DNA from: DATAEK01 sp036258055
GTDB taxonomy: Bacteria > Acidobacteriota > Vicinamibacteria > Vicinamibacterales > 2-12-FULL-66-21
Length of the DNA stretch: 7,649 nucleotides
NCBI GenBank assembly: GCA_036258055.1
Contig: DATAEK010000386.1
Location: 1 to 7,649 of the forward strand
Direction of reading: 5' to 3'
Shown here: one piece after another, positions 1 through 5,532 of the stretch
Layout: each line of letters starts with the position of its first letter
Position numbering within the stretch: the stretch's first letter is position 1
Translations under genes and position numbers: made by a program
Notes under the pieces: model-generated
Seen by the model: the letters and a program-made list of their open reading frames with translations, nothing else
Told to the model about the DNA's origin: nothing
Database searches by the model: none

Positions 1-1
1 C

Positions 2-2386
2 GCGGCGCCCGCCAACGCGCTGCTGGTGCCGGGTGCGTACGAATCCGCTGCAAAATACGGTAACGCGATCTTCGCAGGAATGAACGCGGCAGCCGGCACT
101 CGGAGCTGTGTGACGCTCACCGGACGCTTCGTGGTGCTCGAGGCTGAGTACGCCGCAGATGGCAGTGTGCAGCGCTTCGCCGTCGATCTTGAGCAGCATT
201 GTGACGACGCGATCCCTGCCCTTTTTGCGGCACTCCGTTACAACTCGACGATTACCAGCACGGTGCCGTTCGCCGGCGGCTATCCTCGTTATCAGCTTTC
301 AATCGTGCCCTCGGCGAACGGCGTCGTTACGGGCGACGCGCTCGTCTGCGGCAACGGAGGATCGGCTTGTACGATCACGCTTCCGACCGCCGCGCCCGTC
401 GCGCTCACGGCCACACCCAATCCGGGCTACGTCTTCACGGGATGGACCGGCGGATGCGTCGGCGTTGCGACGACCACGGTGACTGTCAACAGCATCAAGC
501 AATGCGCGGCGACGTTCGATACCGAAGTGCCGTCTGCGCCCAGAACGCTGATGGTCTGGGACAGTGCCCTCGACGACAAAATTGGACAGGGGATCGACGA
601 TGTGTACTCGCCCGCAAACAGTGCGTGGACGGTCACATCGCTTGGCAACGGCACAGGCATCCGGATCGAAGTCGCCCGCGCCGTCAGAACTTGGACAATC
701 GATATCGGCGCCCCGACGGGCGAAATTCTGGCTCCCGGCGAGTACGCGCAGGTCTCGGACTTCGCCTATCCGCATGTCGGCCTGCTCGTTATCAAGCCCC
801 GTTTGGGCTTCTGCTTCGGAGTACCGACGGGGCGGGTCACGGTGTTGGAGCTCGAGACTGCACCGGACGGGACCATTCTGCGCTTCGCCGCGGATATCGA
901 GAAGCGCTGCGACGATTTTCTGGCACCGCTCGTGGCCGCGATTCGCTACAACTCCACCATCGCGGATATCAGACCGTTCGGCGGCGACTATCCCCGCTAC
1001 GAACTGTCCTTGACGATGCCGGCGCACGGTTCGATTAGCAGTCCTGACATCGCCTGCAGCGGCGGACTGTCGACGTGCGATATCACGTTTCCCACACCCA
1101 AGGGCGTTACGCTGACCGCCACTGCAGATCCCGGCTACCTCTTTATCGGCTGGATCGGTGCGTGCACTGGTGGCGCGACGACGCTGATGTACGTCAACAC
1201 CGTGAAGCGGTGCGAAGCGACGTTCGAGCCGCTGTCCCCTGCGACGCCTCGCACGCTGTTGTTCCTGGACAGCATGCCCGGCGATGTCGTGGCCAACGGA
1301 CAGCGCCGCGTCTATTCGTCGGACGCCGGCATTTTCACGTTGACGCGCAACCCGCTCAACGGCGTTGACGTCTCCATGCATGCCCGCGATGCGTCGTGGT
1401 CGTTCTCTTTCTCCGCACCCGGCGCCCTGCCATTGACACCCGGCACGTATGCACCCGCGACGCGCTATCCGTTCACGCCGTTTGCCGGCATGAGTGCGAC
1501 TCGCTCCGGCGGCTGCACTCAACTCACCGGGCGCTTCATTGTCCTCGAGGCAGCCTATCTGCCCGACGGGACCATACAAGGGTTCGCGGTGGATCTCGAA
1601 CAGCACTGCGACGATTCCACACCCGCGCTGTTCGCATCCATCCGCTATAACTCGGCCCTGCCTGCGGCGCCGTTCGGCGGTGACTACCCGCGTTACACGC
1701 TCAATGTGACGATGCCGGCGCACGGAACCGTCAAGGGCGAAGAGCTCGAGTGCGGAGGAATATCTCAAAGCTGCGACCGCGAGTTCGCGAGCGCAACCAG
1801 TGTGACACTCGAGGCAACTCCCGATGCCGGCTACATCTTCACCGGGTGGACCGGCGCCTGCAACGGAGGCGCCACGACGACTGTCAACGTCAACACTGTC
1901 AAGACCTGCGGCGCGACGTTCGACCTACCTCTCGCCGCATCGCCGCGGGCACTTCTGCTGGTGGAAAGCGAGCCGGGTGACCCGATTGGCCAAGGCAAGC
2001 CACACGTCTTCTCGTCATCGAACAGCGTCTGGACGGCGACGGCCACTCCGGACTTCGAAGGGGTGGACGTCACGATCGACAGCATCGGAGACCGCGATCA
2101 TTCGCCTTGGGTTCTACGATTCCGAACGCCGCAAGGAGTGCCCTTCGGCCCCGGGTCCTATACTTCCGCAAAGTCGCCCGACGCGACCAAGGGGGGGCTC
2201 GATGTGATAGCGGACGGCAGCTCTTGCAACGCCGCCGTTGGCGAATTCACGGTCCACGAAGTGATTCGAAATCCTTCCACTAATTCGGTCAGCGCGTTGG
2301 CCGTGGACTTCGAACACCGCTGCACCCCTTATTCGGCACCGCGGTTGACTGGGACGCTGCGGCTGAACTCGACGGTCGATCTTCCA
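2..2386 (+). repeat. Protein-level A/B module repeats (A1-B1-A2-B2-A3-B3-A4)
   Basis: Within the large gene, four A modules alternate with three B modules. Approximate DNA spans are: A1 2-289 (partial), B1 290-520, A2 539-1000, B2 1001-1228, A3 1247-1696, B3 1697-1924, A4 1943-2386. Each A module opens with a PRTLL-like strand and carries PGxY in the middle. It then has a cysteine just before TGRF (C28, C263, C497, C734), a second cysteine 31-32 residues later in an EQHCDD-like motif (C59, C295, C528, C766), and ends near RYNST and GGDYPRY. Each B module has a GYxFTGW core and four cysteines (for example C108, C115, C144, C160 in B1). Copies have diverged, but B2 and B3 still share 18 identical bases at 1012-1029 and 1708-1725. 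A4 has no B partner. Confidence 0.85.
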
Positions 2387-3859
2387 GTGCGAGAGGTAAC
2401 GCTTCTCGTCGACCAGTTCCTGCCGGTTCGCTTCAATAAGCCGATTCGTTGGACTGCCGCCGCACATCCCGCCCTGCCAGTCGAGTACCGCTTCTGGCGC
2501 TTCGACGCTTCAACCGGTTGGATGGAGGTGCAGCCATACGGACCGAACCCGACCTACACCTGGACTCCTGCCTATGCTGATGTCGGCGTTCACTCGCTGC
2601 AAGTGTGGGCGCGACGGATCGGATCGCCGGCCGAGTACGACTCCTGGGAGAGCACGACCTTTTCGATCAGCACTGGAGAGCCGGTACGGTTCTTCGTTTT
2701 CAAGAGCTCTTCCCCATCGCCGATGGCTGCCGGCTCACCAATCACGTGGACCGCGGAGGCCACCGGAGGAAGAGGACCGCTCTCCTATCAGTTCTGGCGG
2801 CTCGACGTCGACGGCTGGCACATCGTGCAGGGCTACTCGACATCGGGCACCTACACCTGGACTCCGACGGCGGCGGATGTTGGGTCCCACATGATACAAG
2901 TGTGGGCCCGCAGCGTCGACGTTCCGGCGTCATACGAGGGCTATACCGGAGCGACGTTCGAGATCAGCGCCCCAAACCCGGTGGCCGTCTCCAGTCTAAC
3001 GACGACGAGCGCGCTGCCCGCCCTCGTGGGACAGGCGATCGTCTGGCGCGCGACGGCAGGTGGAGGCGTGTCGCCATTGCAATATCAGTTCTGGCGGCTC
3101 GATGCAGCCGTCTGGCGCATGGTGCAGGACTACGGGCCATCGTCGACCTATTCATGGACTCCTGGTGGCGCCGACATTGGTCAGCACGCCTTGCAGGTGT
3201 GGGTGCGCAGTTTCGGCTCGAATCAGCCCTACGACGCATGGGCCGGCGCGGCGTTTTCCGTAGCCGCGCCGAATCCCGCAACGCTCACCTCACTGAGCCG
3301 ATTCCCCTCGAGTACGCCGCCGGCCGGCATGGAGGTGCAATGGACCGCGATTGCCACTGGCGGTCTGGCGCCGCTCCAGTTTCAGTTCTGGAGACTCGAT
3401 GGTGGCTCGTGGACCATGGTCAGGGATTGGGGCCCATCGAATACCCTCACCTGGAGAACGGGACTTGCGGACATCGGCGAGCACGCGCTGCAGGTCTGGG
3501 TTCACAGCGCCGGATCAAGTGCGACATACGAAAGCTGGCTTGGCGAGTCGTTCACGATCGGTCCGCCAGTAATCGAGATCGACTACTTCTCGTACTATCC
3601 GTCCCTGCACGTCGGCACCCCTATCACGTGGACGGTTGTGGCCTTCGGCGGCGTCGCGCCCCTGCAGTACCAATTCTGGCGGCTGGATCCCGACGGCTGG
3701 CATATGGTGCAGGACTACGGACCGTCGCAGATGTACACGTGGACGCCGACACTTGCAGATGTCGGCCCGCACTCCATCCAGGTCTGGATCCGCAACGCGG
3801 GATCGACTGCCCCGCACGACGTCTGGCGCGACACGTCGTTCGTCATCATCGGTCCGTGA
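2..3859 (+). CDS. Giant modular exported repeat protein (A/B cysteine modules plus five Ig-like Trp-rich repeats), 5'-partial
   Basis: This is the C-terminal 1285 residues of a larger protein; the reading frame is open to the left edge. A GTG at 26 could start it, but the codons before it already continue the first A module (compare ALLVPGAY with ALPLTPGTY in the third copy), so the true start lies outside. Counting from that GTG as residue 1, modules run: A1 (partial) to about 88, B1 89-165, A2 172-325, B2 326-401, A3 408-557, B3 558-633, A4 640-787, then five C repeats from 788 to the stop. The B modules resemble divergent InlB B-repeats; the C repeats look like beta-sandwich Ig-like domains. 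Paired cysteines in every A and B copy point to an oxidising, extracytoplasmic location. No enzyme motif, membrane segment or C-terminal sorting signal is visible. A secreted or surface structural/adhesive role is an inference; the exact function is unknown. The next gene converges after 39 bases. Confidence 0.9.
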   Translation, partial: AAPANALLVPGAYESAAKYGNAIFAGMNAAAGTRSCVTLTGRFVVLEAEYAADGSVQRFAVDLEQHCDDAIPALFAALRYNSTITSTVPFAGGYPRYQLSIVPSANGVVTGDALVCGNGGSACTITLPTAAPVALTATPNPGYVFTGWTGGCVGVATTTVTVNSIKQCAATFDTEVPSAPRTLMVWDSALDDKIGQGIDDVYSPANSAWTVTSLGNGTGIRIEVARAVRTWTIDIGAPTGEILAPGEYAQVSDFAYPHVGLLVIKPRLGFCFGVPTGRVTVLELETAPDGTILRFAADIEKRCDDFLAPLVAAIRYNSTIADIRPFGGDYPRYELSLTMPAHGSISSPDIACSGGLSTCDITFPTPKGVTLTATADPGYLFIGWIGACTGGATTLMYVNTVKRCEATFEPLSPATPRTLLFLDSMPGDVVANGQRRVYSSDAGIFTLTRNPLNGVDVSMHARDASWSFSFSAPGALPLTPGTYAPATRYPFTPFAGMSATRSGGCTQLTGRFIVLEAAYLPDGTIQGFAVDLEQHCDDSTPALFASIRYNSALPAAPFGGDYPRYTLNVTMPAHGTVKGEELECGGISQSCDREFASATSVTLEATPDAGYIFTGWTGACNGGATTTVNVNTVKTCGATFDLPLAASPRALLLVESEPGDPIGQGKPHVFSSSNSVWTATATPDFEGVDVTIDSIGDRDHSPWVLRFRTPQGVPFGPGSYTSAKSPDATKGGLDVIADGSSCNAAVGEFTVHEVIRNPSTNSVSALAVDFEHRCTPYSAPRLTGTLRLNSTVDLPVREVTLLVDQFLPVRFNKPIRWTAAAHPALPVEYRFWRFDASTGWMEVQPYGPNPTYTWTPAYADVGVHSLQVWARRIGSPAEYDSWESTTFSISTGEPVRFFVFKSSSPSPMAAGSPITWTAEATGGRGPLSYQFWRLDVDGWHIVQGYSTSGTYTWTPTAADVGSHMIQVWARSVDVPASYEGYTGATFEISAPNPVAVSSLTTTSALPALVGQAIVWRATAGGGVSPLQYQFWRLDAAVWRMVQDYGPSSTYSWTPGGADIGQHALQVWVRSFGSNQPYDAWAGAAFSVAAPNPATLTSLSRFPSSTPPAGMEVQWTAIATGGLAPLQFQFWRLDGGSWTMVRDWGPSNTLTWRTGLADIGEHALQVWVHSAGSSATYESWLGESFTIGPPVIEIDYFSYYPSLHVGTPITWTVVAFGGVAPLQYQFWRLDPDGWHMVQDYGPSQMYTWTPTLADVGPHSIQVWIRNAGSTAPHDVWRDTSFVIIGP
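2387..3856 (+). repeat. Five tandem Trp-rich Ig-like repeats (C1-C5), about 290-300 bp each
   Basis: Five direct repeats fill the 3' end of the large gene: C1 2387-2677, C2 2678-2977, C3 2978-3277, C4 3278-3565 and C5 3566-3856 (boundaries approximate). The anchor tryptophan of the FWRLD motif falls at residues 824, 924, 1023, 1122 and 1218, a period of 100, 99, 99 and 96. The consensus order is: a WTA strand, GGxxPLQYQFWRLD, W-x-MVQDYGPS, YTWTP, AD[IV]GxHxxQVWxR, then a Y-D-x-W near the end. C2 and C3 share 20 identical bases (2786-2805 and 3083-3102), and C3 and C5 share 17 (3119-3135 and 3704-3720), so some copies arose by fairly recent duplication or were homogenised. C1 is the most diverged (FWRFD). 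Similar WTP/VWxR repeats occur, as I recall, in surface or secreted proteins of environmental bacteria. Confidence 0.88.
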
Positions 3860-3898
3860 GTCGGCGCATCGCCATGGGTGCCGGTGAAGCCGCACTCC

Positions 3899-4648
3899 TC
3901 AGAAACCGACAGTCGCATAGAGTCCCGCCGCCACGAGGCCGCCGATAATAGGCGCGATCACCGGGATCCAGGCGTAGTCCCATCCCGAGCTGCCCTTGCC
4001 GGGTAGTGGCAGCAGCGCGTGCGCGAGCCTCGGCGCGAAATCTCGAGCCGGGTTGATCGCATAGCCTGTGGGGCCGCCGAGCGAGAGGCCGATACCCAGC
4101 ACCAGAACGCCGACCAGGAGCGGTTGCAAGCCGCGGCTGAACACGATCGCCAGATCGATCTCACCCGGGCGTGTGAACCCCTGCGCGTTGCCGGCAATCG
4201 CGAGCACGCCGAAGACGAGCATCGCCGTCCCGATGATCTCCGTGAGGCAATTGGCGACCGGGCTCGAAATCGCAGGCCCGGTGCAAAACACGCCGAGTTT
4301 CGACGCGGGATCGGACGTCGCACGCCAGTGCGGCAGATACGCGATCCAGACGAGAACCGCACCGATGAAGGCGCCGATGACCTGCGCGGCGATGTAGCCG
4401 GGAACGTTGGCCCATGGAAAGCTGCCCATCGCGGCGAGCGCGATCGTCACGGCCGGGTTCAAATGAGCGCCGCTGATGCGCCCGACAGCGTAGACGGCGA
4501 CCGCGACCGCGACACCCCAGCCGACGGTGATGACGATCCACCCCGAGTTCTGGCCTTTCGTTTTTCCGAGCACCACGTTGGCGACAACACCGTCGCCGAG
4601 CAGGATGAGGATCATGGTGCCAATCGCTTCCGCCAGAATCGTCTGCAT
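3899..4648 (-). CDS. MIP-family channel, aquaglyceroporin (GlpF-like)
   Basis: This 249-residue inner-membrane channel belongs to the aquaporin/glycerol facilitator (MIP) family and should let glycerol, other small neutral solutes and/or water pass passively. Both half-helix signatures are present: NPA at residues 64-66 within SGAHLNPAVT, and NPARD at 199-203, where the Asp after Arg is typical of glycerol facilitators. Six hydrophobic segments lie near 4-26, 37-56, 82-104, 132-152, 167-190 and 224-246. By alignment to E. coli GlpF from memory, the selectivity filter is W44, G187, Y196 and R202, with Tyr where GlpF has Phe. The start at 4648 is chosen because family homology begins at MQTILAEAIG and a strong GGAGG lies just upstream; an upstream ATG at 4711 would add 21 polar residues. 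No glycerol kinase or dehydrogenase gene is adjacent, so the physiological substrate is not settled. It is divergent from the TPR gene and convergent with the repeat-protein gene. Confidence 0.95.
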   Translation of the reverse strand: MQTILAEAIGTMILILLGDGVVANVVLGKTKGQNSGWIVITVGWGVAVAVAVYAVGRISGAHLNPAVTIALAAMGSFPWANVPGYIAAQVIGAFIGAVLVWIAYLPHWRATSDPASKLGVFCTGPAISSPVANCLTEIIGTAMLVFGVLAIAGNAQGFTRPGEIDLAIVFSRGLQPLLVGVLVLGIGLSLGGPTGYAINPARDFAPRLAHALLPLPGKGSSGWDYAWIPVIAPIIGGLVAAGLYATVGF

Positions 4649-4650
4649 CT

Positions 4651-4660
4651 GTCCTCCCTC
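4651..4660 (-). promoter_or_regulatory. Ribosome binding site of the channel gene
   Basis: On the minus strand this reads GAGGGAGGAC. Its GGAGG core ends 4 bases before the ATG at 4648. It is the best Shine-Dalgarno match in the window and decides the start in favour of 4648 over the upstream in-frame ATG at 4711. Confidence 0.8.
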
Positions 4661-4690
4661 GACCGAATGTCCTGACGTCCGCGATTCCGT

Positions 4691-4715
4691 GCTGGCCCGC
4701 GGCGGGAACACCAGC
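4691..4715 (-). other. Candidate stem-loop in the channel gene leader
   Basis: GCTGG at 4691-4695 pairs with CCAGC at 4711-4715, and CCCG at 4696-4699 pairs with CGGG at 4703-4706 around a three-base loop. This makes a 9-bp helix interrupted by a four-base bulge (4707-4710). If the minus-strand -10 at 4724-4729 is used, this hairpin would lie at the very 5' end of the channel transcript. It could protect the mRNA or be chance in GC-rich DNA; no U-tract follows on either strand, so it is not a terminator. Confidence 0.3.
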
Positions 4716-4757
4716 CGGCGGCGATTATAGTGTCCGCCGCCGAACCGATGCGGATGT

Positions 4758-4763
4758 TATAGT
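4758..4763 (+). promoter_or_regulatory. -10-like TATAGT abutting the TPR gene start (possible near-leaderless start)
   Basis: TATAGT differs from the TATAAT consensus at one base and ends 10 bases before the ATG at 4774. Transcription would then start about 3-4 bases before the ATG or at it, leaving no room for a Shine-Dalgarno site. None is evident in the sequence either. The alternative is the upstream copy at 4726-4731, which would give a leader of about 35 bases. Confidence 0.3.
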
Positions 4764-4773
4764 CCGGGCGGCC

Positions 4774-5505
4774 ATGATCGGTCTCTTCTATCCCTACGGC
4801 TTCATTCTGCAGGCCATCGCGATTCTGCATTTCGTCCGCCGCCGGCCGGATACGTTCTGGTTGTGGATCATTCTGATTGGCGGCGGCCTCGGCGCGCTCG
4901 TCTACATCGTCGCCGAAATGGTCCCCGACCTTGGCCTGCTGCGCGGCGCGTATCAGGTATTTCCGCGGCGCAAGCGGATACAGGAGCTGCAGGCCGCGGT
5001 CCTCGATAACCCGTCGGTCGGCAACTACGAAGAGCTCGGCGACCTGTACCTGGACGATGGTCAGTACGCGCGCGCGCGGGAATGCTTCGATCGCGTCATC
5101 GCGACCAACACCGCGACGATCGATCCCTTCTACCGGCGGGGGCTCGCGGCAATCGCGCAGGAGGATTTCAAGGCCGCGGTCGCCGACCTTCAGCACGTCG
5201 TGGATGCCGATCCGAAGTACGACTATCAGCGCGCGGCCGGCCTCCTCGCGCACGCGCTCGGCAAGACGGGAGAACCGGAGCGGGCTGCGGCGCTCTTCGA
5301 CGACGTGACCCAGGTCTCCACGCTCTCTGAAACGCAGTACAACTACGCCTGTTTTCTCGCCGCACAGGGACGGCCTGCGGACGCGCGGCAGTGGGCCGCG
5401 CGTCTCCTCGCCAAGAAGCTGACGATGCCGTCGTACCTCAGACGGCGGGAACGGCCGTGGTTCCGGAAGGCCAAGACTCTGCTGAAGAAACTGCCCCGTG
5501 CCTGA
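4774..5505 (+). CDS. Membrane-anchored tetratricopeptide-repeat protein
   Basis: The 243-residue product has two N-terminal hydrophobic segments (about 4-20 and 28-48) joined by a short basic turn (RRRPD), a linker with a basic cluster (RRKR, 66-69), and about four TPRs: 83-112, 117-146, 150-181 and 184-214. TPR hallmarks include the helix pairs starting at YEELGDLYLDDGQYARA and at FYRRGLAAIAQEDFKAA. The tail (215-243) is strongly basic. The second hydrophobic segment, with a W-x(n)-G-x-x-Y pattern (LWIILIGGGLGALVYIV), resembles the N-terminal membrane domain of cardiolipin synthases (PLDc_N); this is from memory. TPRs bind protein partners, so a scaffold role at the membrane is likely, but no partner is indicated. 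Basic residues flank both hydrophobic segments, so the side of the membrane facing the TPRs is unclear. The start at 4774 gives a complete first segment, but only a weak GGGCGG lies upstream. Its 3' end converges with the peptidase gene 27 bases on. Confidence 0.88.
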   Translation: MIGLFYPYGFILQAIAILHFVRRRPDTFWLWIILIGGGLGALVYIVAEMVPDLGLLRGAYQVFPRRKRIQELQAAVLDNPSVGNYEELGDLYLDDGQYARARECFDRVIATNTATIDPFYRRGLAAIAQEDFKAAVADLQHVVDADPKYDYQRAAGLLAHALGKTGEPERAAALFDDVTQVSTLSETQYNYACFLAAQGRPADARQWAARLLAKKLTMPSYLRRRERPWFRKAKTLLKKLPRA

Positions 5506-5532
5506 GGGGGTGCGCCTTCTGGATCTGCGCTG

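Larger units (their letters stand above)
4649..4773. promoter_or_regulatory. Divergent intergenic region with candidate two-way promoter
   Basis: These 125 bases separate the divergent channel and TPR genes, so both promoters should be here. The octamer ATTATAGT at 4724-4731 reads TATAGT on plus and TATAAT (a perfect -10 match) on minus. A second TATAGT sits at 4758-4763, only 10 bases before the TPR gene's ATG. Both plus-strand elements share the core TTATAGT, 32 bases apart, which is about three helical turns. No convincing TTGACA -35 is present at 16-18 bases from any of them. The assignment therefore rests on the -10 match and the position alone. From the minus-strand TATAAT, transcription would begin near 4717, giving the channel mRNA a leader of about 70 bases. 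Confidence 0.4.

Noticed and set aside
26..28. GTG as the true start of the giant gene
   Set aside because: The frame is open before it, and the preceding codons align with the same part of the other A modules. There is also no signal peptide after it.
299..1768. Long minus-strand open frame (489 codons) antisense to the A/B modules
   Set aside because: Its translation is Arg/Ala/Gly-rich with no domain or membrane pattern. The plus frame has clear repeated domains, and such antisense frames are expected in GC-rich coding DNA.
3860..3898. Terminator between the convergent repeat-protein and channel genes
   Set aside because: Only a 4-bp GGCG-CAT-CGCC hairpin (3862-3872) is seen, with no T-tract on either strand. 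That is too weak to call.
2605..3948. Long plus-strand open frame (447 codons) overlapping the C repeats and running past their stop
   Set aside because: It is an out-of-frame reading of the C repeats, whose periodicity it copies as Arg/Leu/Ala-rich strings. It has no Shine-Dalgarno site and no recognisable domain.
4612..5253. Minus-strand open frame (213 codons) across the divergent promoter region and the TPR gene
   Set aside because: It overlaps both the TPR gene and the start of the channel gene, shows no domain, and would cover the only promoter-like region.
5506..5532. Terminator between the convergent TPR and peptidase genes
   Set aside because: The 27 bases hold no stable stem with a T-run. 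Termination here may be factor-dependent or lie within the opposing genes.
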